DNA from: JAHDCJ01 sp039028895
Lineage (GTDB): Bacteria; Bacteroidota; Bacteroidia; Chitinophagales; Saprospiraceae
Direction of reading: 5' to 3'
Assembly: GCA_039028895.1 (NCBI GenBank)
Contig: JBCCHF010000075.1
Coordinates: 1 to 15,299 of the forward strand
Length of the DNA: 15,299 nucleotides
The position numbers and the translations under genes were made by a program. Positions 5,439 through 13,875 of the stretch are shown in pieces. The first letter of the stretch is position 1. Every line of letters begins with the position of its first letter. The notes beneath the pieces are model-generated. The model did not search any database and was not told where the DNA came from. It saw nothing but the letters and a program-made list of their open reading frames with translations.

Positions 5439-5615
5439 ATGAATAAAAAGACGAGATCAAGTATTATGATTGGGATTGAAGGAACCATTGTAGCTATTAT
5501 TGCCGCTTACTTCCATTCTGACAGTGCCAACCTTTGGCTTGTAGCACTAATCATGTTACCGTTGTGCATTCTTGCCTCATTTGGCTTTTCCTGGATGTTT
5601 AATAGAATAAAATAA
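5439..5615 (+). CDS. Small two-helix membrane protein
   Basis: This 58-aa ORF starts ATG AAT AAA AAG. It has a basic N-terminus (MNKKTRSS), a first hydrophobic helix at about residues 9-26 (MIGIEGTIVAIIAAYF), a short polar turn (HSDSAN), a second helix at about 33-53 (LWLVALIMLPLCILASFGF), and a basic tail (NRIK). This follows the positive-inside rule with both ends in the cytoplasm. It lies 32 nt upstream of the five-helix membrane protein and may be co-transcribed with it. Function unknown. Confidence 0.6.
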   Translation: MNKKTRSSIMIGIEGTIVAIIAAYFHSDSANLWLVALIMLPLCILASFGFSWMFNRIK

Positions 5616-5647
5616 TCTCGTACTAGGCGAGGCATTCTTATTTGGCC

Positions 5648-6166
5648 ATGGAAGAAAATGAAATCTTAGACATTGAATTTGGACAATCAAAGTCAAAAGT
5701 TCCAAACGAAAGGAGGAAAATTTCTATAGTCTGCCTTGCCTTTACTTCGCTATTGGTGGTTGCCTTGTTTCAAAGTTGGTCAACTATAGTTTACTTAATA
5801 AAAAGTAAGCAGTATCAAGAAATGACGGGCATTTCAATTGTCGTTTGGTATTGTATCGGTATCGTTTTTTTCTGGTACAAGTACAGGGTTGGTTGGTATT
5901 TATTAGTGATGGCGTCAACTGTATTTGCTTTTGGAGCTCTTAAGTTTATTATTACCAATATCAACAGTTATTTACTTGCGTTTGAAAATGTAGAAACTTC
6001 AATTTCTTCAAGCGCTCTAATTGCTCAACCAACAGCATTAATCATACATGGATTCTTGCTTTTTTTGGTTTGTAGAAAGTCAATTAGGCAAATCTATTCG
6101 ATTAAGCTAAAAGTCATGATATTATTGGTTTTTACCATAGGTACAGGAATGATTTTGTTGCATTAA
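5648..6166 (+). CDS. Five-helix integral membrane protein, unknown
   Basis: This encodes 172 aa from the ATG at 5648 (MEENEILDIEFGQ). A TTG two codons upstream is possible but unnecessary. An acidic then basic cytoplasmic N-terminus (to residue 24) precedes hydrophobic spans at about 25-50, 61-77, 81-104, 122-142 and 155-171. There are no conserved charged residues within the spans that would suggest a transporter, and I do not recognise the family. It is convergent with the lipoprotein at 6220-6621, with a 53-bp gap lacking an obvious terminator. Confidence 0.7.
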   Translation: MEENEILDIEFGQSKSKVPNERRKISIVCLAFTSLLVVALFQSWSTIVYLIKSKQYQEMTGISIVVWYCIGIVFFWYKYRVGWYLLVMASTVFAFGALKFIITNINSYLLAFENVETSISSSALIAQPTALIIHGFLLFLVCRKSIRQIYSIKLKVMILLVFTIGTGMILLH

Positions 6167-6219
6167 GTCTTTCAATGTAATCCATTACTTCATGTTTATC
6201 TTGAACCACCTCCTTACCC

Positions 6220-6621
6220 TTATTGTTCCCTATCATATCGAGCATTAAAATTTAAGCAAGAAGTAGTGGACTCTACATTGTAAATGTGGAGAGTGTCAAC
6301 ATTAGGCATTTCAAGTCTTGACTTCCCCTCAACAAGAACTTCGTTACCATAGAAAGTTGTCAAAATATCCCCTTTAATCATGTACGGATATGTATCTCTA
6401 ATTATTGGGTTAATTACTCCATCCCCTGAAATTCCTATGACTTCATCAGGAGTAAATTGTAATCTTACGTAATCAATTGTGTCATTTAGGTCGTCCCCGC
6501 AGTAAACCCCCCATGCCTTCCAGACACCTATGATATCATTCTCAAGCCTAGTTTGAACTTCATTTTCTTTGCATGTGGTGTAGGTGAGAAGAATTGCCAA
6601 AAAGAAAAGTAGCTTTTTCAT
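6220..6621 (-). CDS. Lipocalin-like lipoprotein, paralogue of 6914-7303
   Basis: This encodes 133 aa. The signal MKKLLFFLAILLTYTTC has a lipobox ending at Cys17. The mature part begins with a lipocalin-like IIGVWKAW motif, then alternating strands TIDYVRLQFT, IRDTYPYMIKGD and SRLEMPNVDTLHIYNV, as in small lipocalin-like beta-barrels of Bacteroidota. It shares clear blocks with the divergent neighbour at 6914: the signal peptide, DIIGxW, TIDYxxxQxT, IRDTxxYxIxGDxL, and LEMPxxxTLxI. The pair must be paralogues from a local inverted duplication. A lipid- or ligand-binding role is only an analogy with the fold. Confidence 0.8.
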   Translation of the reverse strand: MKKLLFFLAILLTYTTCKENEVQTRLENDIIGVWKAWGVYCGDDLNDTIDYVRLQFTPDEVIGISGDGVINPIIRDTYPYMIKGDILTTFYGNEVLVEGKSRLEMPNVDTLHIYNVESTTSCLNFNARYDREQ

Positions 6622-6685
6622 AGGAAGCCCGTTTTTATTTCATAAACTTCTCCAATCTACACAAATTTCCTTTCCCACAGCTCAA

Positions 6686-6867
6686 GCCCCCAGGAATGTT
6701 CACCACCCAAATAGCTATGTATTTTTGACGCTTACTTAAGCCTGCTTGTTCGGCTACTTCCTTTTGAGACAACCTAGTATGGTCGCCCATATCAGGTTGT
6801 ATATCTGTTCTTTTCCAGACGCATCAAACTGCTTCAACAATTCGCCCATTCTCCTTATGGCACTTAC
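6686..6867 (-). pseudogene. Frameshifted remnant of a phage/plasmid-type gene
   Basis: On the minus strand, one frame gives SAIRRMGELLKQFDASGK and is then lost. From about 6815 a second frame gives RTDIQP, then LSQKEVAEQAGLSKRQK, then VVNIPGG. The order RRMGELLK.FD, SQKEVAEQAGLSKRQ, V.NIP is one I associate with phage and plasmid proteins of unknown role. A stop codon lies directly upstream of the conserved part, a frameshift lies near 6810-6820, and the C-terminus is missing. It sits between two paralogous lipoprotein genes, so mobile DNA probably inserted there once. Confidence 0.6.
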
Positions 6868-6913
6868 TTAAAAGTCGGAAAGCAACTTTGCAAATTTTAT
6901 CTACCTTAGTACA

Positions 6914-7303
6914 GTGAAAAAGTTACTGTTTTTCTTGGCGACTCTCCTTGTCTTTACGGAATGTGAAAAAGCTGCATTCAATTTAGAAACTGACATTATA
7001 GGGCACTGGAGAGGTGAAACATCTTCCTGTGAGTGTCAAAACAGCATAACCATAGATTACCTTCAAATTCAATATACTTTTGATCAGCAGTTTAGGAATC
7101 AGTCAATCGGGCAAGGAGGTTTCATAAGAGACACCGCTTATTATTCAATATCTGGAGATTCATTGATACTTGAATATCCTTCACAAACTGTAATTATGCA
7201 GTTAGAAATGCCAGGGAAAAACACTCTTATAATTCGGGCCTCCGACTTCCCACACTTCCCTAACAGTTGTTCTTTTATAAAATCTGTCTTTCAACGTGAA
7301 TAG
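6914..7303 (+). CDS. Lipocalin-like lipoprotein with GTG start, paralogue of 6220-6621
   Basis: This encodes 129 aa from a GTG start at 6914 (MKKLLFFLATLLVFTEC). The start is fixed by the near-identical signal peptide of its paralogue, and the lipobox Cys is residue 17. The mature part has DIIGHWRG, TIDYLQIQYTF, FIRDTAYYSISGDSL and LQLEMPGKNTLII-type strands plus a CEC cysteine pair (residues about 39-41). This suggests a small lipocalin-like beta-barrel tethered to a membrane. It is divergent from its sister across 292 bp that contain the pseudogene remnant. The rare start codon and the disturbed upstream region could mean altered expression. Confidence 0.75.
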   Translation: MKKLLFFLATLLVFTECEKAAFNLETDIIGHWRGETSSCECQNSITIDYLQIQYTFDQQFRNQSIGQGGFIRDTAYYSISGDSLILEYPSQTVIMQLEMPGKNTLIIRASDFPHFPNSCSFIKSVFQRE

Positions 7304-7331
7304 TTGACGTCATTTAGTAATCATTTATCTC

Positions 7332-7742
7332 TTACTCCTTTTTCCCTAGAGAGCTTATGCCTCCTGAAGGCGTACATAATGGCTTCCCAGGTATTACAGA
7401 TATCCTATAAGTGTGTGTATCCCTTGAGACAGCAAATCCTTCCGGCTTTAGCTCCATTGAATCTGACATGTATTTCTTTTGCCTTTGGTCTGCTTGAAAA
7501 GTAATAGTTGAAGGTGATTCGGATTCAACTTGCGATTCAAAGTAGGTTTCAGGGATGTTTGCAGGCGTTACACTGTTTCCTGCAATTGCGTATTTGGAGA
7601 CAAGGGGTCGCTTCAGAGAGGGTCCTTTGGTTTTCCTAAATTCTGGGTTCAAAACCTTCGAGGAGGTTCTGCAGGTCTTTATCCTTATGGTTTTGGGAGA
7701 GTTGCCCAATGTGGATACTGACTTCTTGAGTTTCTTATACAT
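7332..7742 (-). CDS. Doubtful hypothetical protein
   Basis: This is a 136-aa ORF from the ATG at 7742. The first 45 residues are strongly basic (MYKKLKKS and many Lys, Arg, Ser). The rest has ordinary composition (ANIPETYFESQVESESPSTI, then ELKPEGFAVSRDTHTYRISV). It has no signal peptide or known motif. The DNA here would otherwise be a 500-bp gap between 7303 and 7831, and a competing plus-strand ORF at 7555-7806 looks no better. The second half reads more like protein than chance, so it could be a real or decayed gene. I give it low confidence. Confidence 0.35.
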   Translation of the reverse strand: MYKKLKKSVSTLGNSPKTIRIKTCRTSSKVLNPEFRKTKGPSLKRPLVSKYAIAGNSVTPANIPETYFESQVESESPSTITFQADQRQKKYMSDSMELKPEGFAVSRDTHTYRISVIPGKPLCTPSGGISSLGKKE

Positions 7743-7780
7743 TTTGCGTGTGTATTATATGTTAAAAACTTGGCAATCGC

Positions 7781-7811
7781 TTGATTCATGTATAAATGTT
7801 TATTAGCTTTA
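7781..7811 (+). promoter_or_regulatory. Promoter of the secreted-protein operon
   Basis: TTG (7781-7783), 20 nt of spacer, then TAGCTTTA (7804-7811) matches the Bacteroidota promoter TTG/TAnnTTTG except for the last base. The ATG of the first cargo gene is 20 nt downstream of the -7 box, so the leader would be short. No comparable site lies before the other two genes, which follow at +12 and -11 nt. Confidence 0.5.
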
Positions 7812-7830
7812 TTTTAATAACCCCTATTTT

Positions 7831-8715
7831 ATGAGATTCTCCTTTCCATTCTTCTTCTCTAGGATATTACCATTTTTTATTATCCTTAATTTTTTATCGG
7901 AACTTTCAATTGCTCAGGAATATATCCCACTTGTTCAAGAAGGGGCGTGGTGGAAAACAACTTATGTAAACAATTCTTGGAAATTCTTCCCAAAGTATTT
8001 AATAAAAGGAGACACAACGATAAATGGGGTTGATTATAAAAAAATGTATAGCTGTCCAGATTTAAAAGGATTTATCCGAGAAGACACAATAGAAAAAAAA
8101 GTATTTGCAAGATATTTTTCAGTGTTTGATAGTAATTGCCCAGAAAATGATGAATTTCTTTTGTTTGACTTTTCTCTTGAAGTGGGTGATACAATCCAAT
8201 CTTGTTGGTTTGGAGCAAGTGCCCAGTTAGACACAGTGGCTGTGGTTTCTTCCGAGTTTCTTTTTGGACAAGATCGGAAGTCTATTGCTTACACCACCGT
8301 CTTTCCAACTACTTCAATTATAGAAGGCCTTGGCTCTACTGAAGGAGGCCCTGTAACAGTTCAAGTGCTTGGTGTTTCGGGTGTGACTGGAGATATTAAC
8401 GACTATGGAGTTAACCCTGAAACCACCTGTAGTGATTTGCTGGTTTCGGCTGAACAAGCAATAAATAATCATGAGATTGATGTTTACCCTAACCCTGCTG
8501 CTACCTTGGTCGAAATCTATGTTGATGCTCTGTTAGCTGCCAATTCGCAAGCTATATTCTATTCACTTGGTGGTAAACAATTAAAAACTATTGAGCTTGA
8601 ATCAAATCGAAATCTTGTAAGGGTGGATGATTTACCACCTGGAATAGTAATTCTTTATATCAAAGATTATAAAGGGAGAATTAGTACCCCTATTAAGTTT
8701 GTTATTACTCATTAA
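7831..8715 (+). CDS. Secreted protein with T9SS type A sorting domain
   Basis: This encodes 294 aa. A Sec signal peptide at about residues 1-29 has core RILPFFIILNFLSELSIAQ. The body opens YIPLVQEGAWWKTTYV, then KGDTTINGVDYKKMYS, REDTIEKKVFARYF, and FLLFDFSLEVGDTI. That layout recurs in uncharacterised secreted proteins of Saprospiria-like bacteria. The C-terminus (about 213-294) is a type A sorting domain with EIDVYPNPA, SLGGKQLKTIEL, VDDLPPGIVILYIKD and a final short strand. The sorting domain directs export across the outer membrane by the T9SS and is removed or anchored there. It is first gene of a likely three-gene operon, 12 nt before the next. The function of the body is unknown. Confidence 0.85.
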   Translation: MRFSFPFFFSRILPFFIILNFLSELSIAQEYIPLVQEGAWWKTTYVNNSWKFFPKYLIKGDTTINGVDYKKMYSCPDLKGFIREDTIEKKVFARYFSVFDSNCPENDEFLLFDFSLEVGDTIQSCWFGASAQLDTVAVVSSEFLFGQDRKSIAYTTVFPTTSIIEGLGSTEGGPVTVQVLGVSGVTGDINDYGVNPETTCSDLLVSAEQAINNHEIDVYPNPAATLVEIYVDALLAANSQAIFYSLGGKQLKTIELESNRNLVRVDDLPPGIVILYIKDYKGRISTPIKFVITH

Positions 8716-8727
8716 ACCCCATTCACT

Positions 8728-11700
8728 ATGTTTATCCGCTTTTTGCTTTCAATTACCTTTCTAATTGGCTTTTCTTCAATTTTATTTGGACAAGGCAATC
8801 CAACACTTTATTCAACTGGAGAAATTTATCATCAAATGGCCGAGCAGGAATTATCCTTTTGGGAAATTCGTGGAAACGGACTTTATTATTTGGAGAATTT
8901 CCCAACTGATTCAAGCTTTGCTAAAAAGTTTGGAAGGTGGACTCAATTTTGGGAGTCCAAGGTAGACGTTGAAGGTGACTTTGTGGCTACAAAGGAAAAT
9001 TACCTTAAGCTTGGGGAACCAGGAGCTGTATGCGACACAGGAGGAGATGGCTGGACCCAATTGGGCCCATTTATACCCAATATTCAGTCAATGGGTATTA
9101 TCGTTAGCATTTATTCTCCGGAGGTAGATCACAATGTGATTTATGCAGGTTCAAACTCTGGCGGAGCATGGAAAACTGAAGACGGAGGATTAACCTGGGA
9201 TTGTATTACAGACGATGATAATGGAATCAGAATTCCAGCACTTGGTGTTCAATGGATTACAGGAGACCCTCAAAATGCAGATGTAGTATATATAGCAACA
9301 GGGAAAACTTCATTTAGAGCTGAGTTGGGAGTTGGTGTCCTTAAGTCAATTGATGGTGGTAGCACTTGGATTCACACTGATCTCTCTTTTCAGCAAACTC
9401 CTGCACCAAATGGATGGTATCCATTAATAAATAAGGTTATTGTTGACCCAAATGATTCAGATATAGTTTACGCAATTAGTGATGATGAAGTTTTCAGAAC
9501 TACAAATGGAGGAGGGTTCGCCAATGATGGTGTAGATGATTGGCCAATCGTTGTGGACAACCTTAACTCCATACCCCAGGAAGAATTTATTGATTTAGAA
9601 TTTTCTCCCACTAGCTCAAACGTCTTATATCTTTCTTCTCGACATGATGATTGTGATAATCTGGAATCACATATTTGGAGATTGACATTCGACGGGCAAA
9701 ATTGGCAAACGACAGATATTACGCCTGGAATTAACCCAAATGACCCTATAGTTTTACATAGCTCGATGAATCTGCTTGCTACATCCACTCTGGGGGATCC
9801 TGATCATATTTATCTGAAGTCATTGCATTTCAATACGTGTACTGATGATGATGTACCTATTTTAAGGTGGCATGAGGTAAATGAAACATGGGAATCTATC
9901 ACATTGAATTCTAATTGCCCAACGGGATTTAATTTTAGAACATTTGAGGTTAACGACTTGAATTCTGATGTAATGTATGGAGGTGATGTACGGCTATGGA
10001 AAGATGACAACGGAGATGGTACTTTTCAAAGAGTTACTGATCCTACCTTGTTGGATAACCAAAATCATGATGATATCCGTGCGATTCAGATCTTCGAGTC
10101 TTCTCAAGATGGTACTACGGATCACGTGGTTATTGGAACAGATGGAGGTGTAAATGTCAGTACTAACGGTGGTGCACTAGGAACCTGGATAAGTATGAAC
10201 GGAACTGATGCTAATAATGGTTTGGTAATATCTCAATTTTATGACATTGACAATAGTTCTATTCGTCCAGGGCTGATTGCAGGAGGAACACATGATAACA
10301 GTTACTTTAGATTCGATAATGGACAATGGATTGGTAAAATAATCGGACCTTGCGGAGCACATGCTGATGGTGGTCAAACAGTAATTGATTGGAATGATCC
10401 AAACGTAGTATATACTCGATTTAACCAATGGTTGAGGGTTTCTTATGATGGAGGTGATCAGTTTTGTCAAGATGCAACTGAATTTGATTTTGCTCGATTT
10501 CATGATTTTAACTTGACTCAGCATCCACGGGACCCCAATATTCTATACATAGGGAAAAATCACTTATTTAGGACAATTACAAGAGATCCTGCAAACAATA
10601 CTTTTACAGAAACTGATTTTAATTTTGCAACCACTTTTGGAGATGTTACTCCAATGACAGACCTGGCTATTTCCGATTCTTCTCCTGAAAATATGTACGC
10701 CTCATTTTTGTGGGCAACAGGAACAGGCTCAACTCCAGAAAGAAAGTTTTTTAGGTCTGATAATGGAGGAGCTTCATTCACCGACATATCTCAAAATATT
10801 GGGCTCGGCCCCGGATCAATTTACCAGTGGTTCTGGGTCAATGATATTGAAGTTCATCCCGAAGATCCAAATCAATTGTGGATCGGGTTTTCAAATTTTA
10901 ATGAAAATGCCCAAGGTGAAGGAATTGATCGGATTTTTTATTCAAATGATGCAGGAGATACATGGTCTGAATTCTCAGCGGGCCTTCCCTCAGTACCGGT
11001 CAATAAGATTACTTACCAGAAAGGATCAAATGGAGTGTTATTTTGCGGAACAGATGTAGGAGTGTTTCGGTACAACCCAGCCCCTGGAGTTGAAAGGTGG
11101 GAATGTTTTAATAATGGTCTTCCGGTTTGTATTGTCTCTGATGTTGAAATAGATTATTGTCAGAATCTTATTCATATTGGCACCTTTGGTAGAGGGATCT
11201 ATGAAACAAATCTTCCTCCAGCTGGTCCAACTATAATTTCAAGTGATGAAACTATTGATGATGGCCAATTTGTGCATTCTGCTGAAGGGATCATTGTAAA
11301 TCCTGGAATCCGTTATACGGTTGAAGGAACACTCAATATGTCTGAAGGGACAACAATAATCGTTGAAAGAGGAGCAGAGTTAGTAGTTAATGGAGGGACG
11401 ATTACGAATAGGTGTGATGACATGTGGAAAGGCATAGAGATACGAGGGGATAATAGTACTCATCAATGGGGAACGTTTCCTAACAATCCTCAAGGGAAAG
11501 TAGTTATCAGAAATGGAGCTGTTATTGAACATGCTGAATTAGCTATTACTAATTGGGTTGAAGGGGATATTACTTCAACAGGAGGGATTATTGAGGCCTC
11601 AGGTTCAATCTTTAGGAATAACAGGCAAGACATTTTTTTTATGCCTTATCAGAACACCATTCCGACTTCTGGCGAACCTACTTTGGATTATAGCGATTTT

Positions 11701-13875
11701 TCAGACTGCGAATTTATTCTCAATGATGACCCGGAGAATGGATACCGTGGAGGTGATGATATTAGAGATAGAGTTTTTCTTGGTTTCGTTTTCGGCATTG
11801 ATTTTACGGGTTGTCGATTTGACAATCAGAATCCAGCGTTAAGTGATAACCAAGTAGCAGGCATCAATTCCTTTGATTCCCGCTTTTCTGTGCAGGGTCT
11901 ATGTAATGTCCCTATTACCTTTCCTCCGGGAATTTGTCCTGAACAAGACCTAGTCAGATCAAGTTTTACTAATCTTCACTGCGGCATTAGGGCACAAAGG
12001 ATTCAAAGTAATCATTCGTATAGAGTAGAGTACACTGATTTTGACGGCTCTGTAAGAGCGATAATGAGTGAAAACGTCGATGATTTTATTATTAAAAACT
12101 GCAATTTCACAATTGGCAATGGTGGAAGTGATTGGTTCAATCATGGGCTTATGATCAATACTGGAACGGGGTACACGGTTCAAGAGAATCAATTTTTAGG
12201 ACCAAATGAAGGGTCGAACCCTGTACAACCTTATGAATATGGATTGGTAATATTTGATTCTGGCGCTTCAGAAAATCTCATCGATTTTAATACGTATGAT
12301 GGTTTGTTTGTGGCGAATTTGGCGCTTGGGAATAACAGCGATATTTCGAATTTTAGGAGAGGACTCCAGTATAATTGTGATACTCAAGTCAATTGTTTCT
12401 ATGATATCGTGGTTCATCATGCCTTTAATCAGAATGGGCAGGCGTATGGCAGCGGTATCAGGTTTTTTCAAGGTAACCCAAATAATGAAGAGGATGAATC
12501 GGAAGCAGCTCAAAATATCTTTTCAAACAACAATGATGATGCCTCTGTCACCGAAGAGGATTTTTATAACCACGCTGATTTTCCTGTTCAACACTTCTTT
12601 GATGACAATACTCCAAATACATTTGCTCAAGAAGCTACCTTTAATTGGATTTCACAGGTACAAGCTCAAAATGCAAATCAATGTATTATTGAAGAGCCTG
12701 GTAGGCATAAGATTCTCTCCGCTTCAGAAAAAGATTCTCTTAAACAAGATGTTGATTATCATGATGGCGAATTGCTCAATGCCCAATACCTTTACTACAC
12801 TGTAATTGACGAGGGCAACCAGCCTGAGCTCGTCAATAATATCCAATTCGAATGGTCAACGGATGCATGGGAGTTGAGAGATCAACTTATAGCTAGATCC
12901 CCAAATTTAAGCCAAGAAACCCTCCTTGAGGCTGCTATGACGGGAATTTTACCTGACGCATTGTTGATGGAGGTTTTACTCGCGAACATAGGATCGGTGA
13001 AGGATCAGGAGTTTTTGGACAAACTCCAAAATGGAATACCGAATCCATTACCTCAATACATGATCGACATTCTGGCTTCAGCTCCAGAACCCGAAACCTT
13101 ACGGCTTGACCTGGAAGAGAAAATGGCATTTCATAGTAATGAAGTTGCAAAAAAAGCCAAGCGCTTAATCCAAAATGCGATTATCATTGATACCATTCCT
13201 GACCAATTAACATTTGTGGATCTTTTACATCAAATAAATACACCTGAATCACATTTGGCTTTGGCTGAACATTATCTTACCATCGCTGAATTTGATAGTG
13301 CTCAACAAGTAATTGACTCATTACAAAACCGCTTTCAATACATTGACAGGAATCAAGAGTATTATCAGGACTATCAGCAGGTTTTTGCTATTAAGAAACA
13401 AACATTACAAGCCGGAAGCTTCTGGGATAAACTGACTGCCAGTGACATTCAGACGCTTGAAAATATTGCTAATACATCAGGACTCATAGCAGAAGTTCAA
13501 GCACACAATATTTTGCGGTACGCAAATGGTCATATATTTGATAAAGAGCCAATCATTCCTCCTGGAGCACCTGCACAACAGATTATCCTTCGTGATCCGT
13601 TTGATGAATTAAATGCTCGTCTCACCGAAGTAGTTGTATATCCAAATCCCGCTAGAGATTATGTAACTATTGAATACAAATTTCCTGAATACATTGAAGA
13701 TTTCACTATTATTGTTTCAGACATAACAGGCCGTACAGTGCTCAGAAAAGATGAAAAAGGATATGTCGGTCAATACCTGTGGGATACACGTAAAGTTGGG
13801 CAAGGCATCTTTTTTATTAATATCTTGAGTGGAAAAAGTACAATGTATAGTGGAAAAGTTGCTATTGAGAAATAG
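8728..13875 (+). CDS. Giant secreted protein: Asp-box beta-propeller, beta-helix-like region, T9SS sorting domain
   Basis: This encodes 1715 aa. A signal peptide at 1-22 ends SSILFGQ. Residues about 110-830 carry Asp-box (BNR/sortilin-like) repeats: KTEDGGLTWD near 150, KSIDGGSTW near 206, RTTNGGG near 256, VSTNGG near 477, VSYDGG near 571, FRSDNGGASF near 676 and YSNDAGDTWSEFS near 738. This implies one or two beta-propellers like those of VPS10 domains, and no sialidase catalytic set is evident. Residues about 835-1310 look like a right-handed beta-helix (GTLNMSEGTTIIVERGAELV, then MWKGIEIRG and many N-rich turns). About 1315-1610 is helical. Residues 1634-1715 are the type A sorting domain (VVVYPNPARDY, GRTVLRK, VGQGIFFINI). 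It is probably a surface or secreted adhesin- or glycan-binding-like protein. That role is inference. Confidence 0.9.
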   Translation: MFIRFLLSITFLIGFSSILFGQGNPTLYSTGEIYHQMAEQELSFWEIRGNGLYYLENFPTDSSFAKKFGRWTQFWESKVDVEGDFVATKENYLKLGEPGAVCDTGGDGWTQLGPFIPNIQSMGIIVSIYSPEVDHNVIYAGSNSGGAWKTEDGGLTWDCITDDDNGIRIPALGVQWITGDPQNADVVYIATGKTSFRAELGVGVLKSIDGGSTWIHTDLSFQQTPAPNGWYPLINKVIVDPNDSDIVYAISDDEVFRTTNGGGFANDGVDDWPIVVDNLNSIPQEEFIDLEFSPTSSNVLYLSSRHDDCDNLESHIWRLTFDGQNWQTTDITPGINPNDPIVLHSSMNLLATSTLGDPDHIYLKSLHFNTCTDDDVPILRWHEVNETWESITLNSNCPTGFNFRTFEVNDLNSDVMYGGDVRLWKDDNGDGTFQRVTDPTLLDNQNHDDIRAIQIFESSQDGTTDHVVIGTDGGVNVSTNGGALGTWISMNGTDANNGLVISQFYDIDNSSIRPGLIAGGTHDNSYFRFDNGQWIGKIIGPCGAHADGGQTVIDWNDPNVVYTRFNQWLRVSYDGGDQFCQDATEFDFARFHDFNLTQHPRDPNILYIGKNHLFRTITRDPANNTFTETDFNFATTFGDVTPMTDLAISDSSPENMYASFLWATGTGSTPERKFFRSDNGGASFTDISQNIGLGPGSIYQWFWVNDIEVHPEDPNQLWIGFSNFNENAQGEGIDRIFYSNDAGDTWSEFSAGLPSVPVNKITYQKGSNGVLFCGTDVGVFRYNPAPGVERWECFNNGLPVCIVSDVEIDYCQNLIHIGTFGRGIYETNLPPAGPTIISSDETIDDGQFVHSAEGIIVNPGIRYTVEGTLNMSEGTTIIVERGAELVVNGGTITNRCDDMWKGIEIRGDNSTHQWGTFPNNPQGKVVIRNGAVIEHAELAITNWVEGDITSTGGIIEASGSIFRNNRQDIFFMPYQNTIPTSGEPTLDYSDFSDCEFILNDDPENGYRGGDDIRDRVFLGFVFGIDFTGCRFDNQNPALSDNQVAGINSFDSRFSVQGLCNVPITFPPGICPEQDLVRSSFTNLHCGIRAQRIQSNHSYRVEYTDFDGSVRAIMSENVDDFIIKNCNFTIGNGGSDWFNHGLMINTGTGYTVQENQFLGPNEGSNPVQPYEYGLVIFDSGASENLIDFNTYDGLFVANLALGNNSDISNFRRGLQYNCDTQVNCFYDIVVHHAFNQNGQAYGSGIRFFQGNPNNEEDESEAAQNIFSNNNDDASVTEEDFYNHADFPVQHFFDDNTPNTFAQEATFNWISQVQAQNANQCIIEEPGRHKILSASEKDSLKQDVDYHDGELLNAQYLYYTVIDEGNQPELVNNIQFEWSTDAWELRDQLIARSPNLSQETLLEAAMTGILPDALLMEVLLANIGSVKDQEFLDKLQNGIPNPLPQYMIDILASAPEPETLRLDLEEKMAFHSNEVAKKAKRLIQNAIIIDTIPDQLTFVDLLHQINTPESHLALAEHYLTIAEFDSAQQVIDSLQNRFQYIDRNQEYYQDYQQVFAIKKQTLQAGSFWDKLTASDIQTLENIANTSGLIAEVQAHNILRYANGHIFDKEPIIPPGAPAQQIILRDPFDELNARLTEVVVYPNPARDYVTIEYKFPEYIEDFTIIVSDITGRTVLRKDEKGYVGQYLWDTRKVGQGIFFINILSGKSTMYSGKVAIEK

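Noticed and set aside
7555..7806. 83-aa plus-strand ORF (MFAGVTLFPAIAYLE)
   Set aside because: It is antisense to the somewhat more protein-like 136-aa ORF, shows no motif, and runs over the -7 box region of the operon promoter.
12254..12805. 183-aa plus-strand ORF rich in Ile, Met and Leu
   Set aside because: It is an out-of-frame shadow of the 1715-aa gene; the composition arises from AT-rich codons read in another frame.
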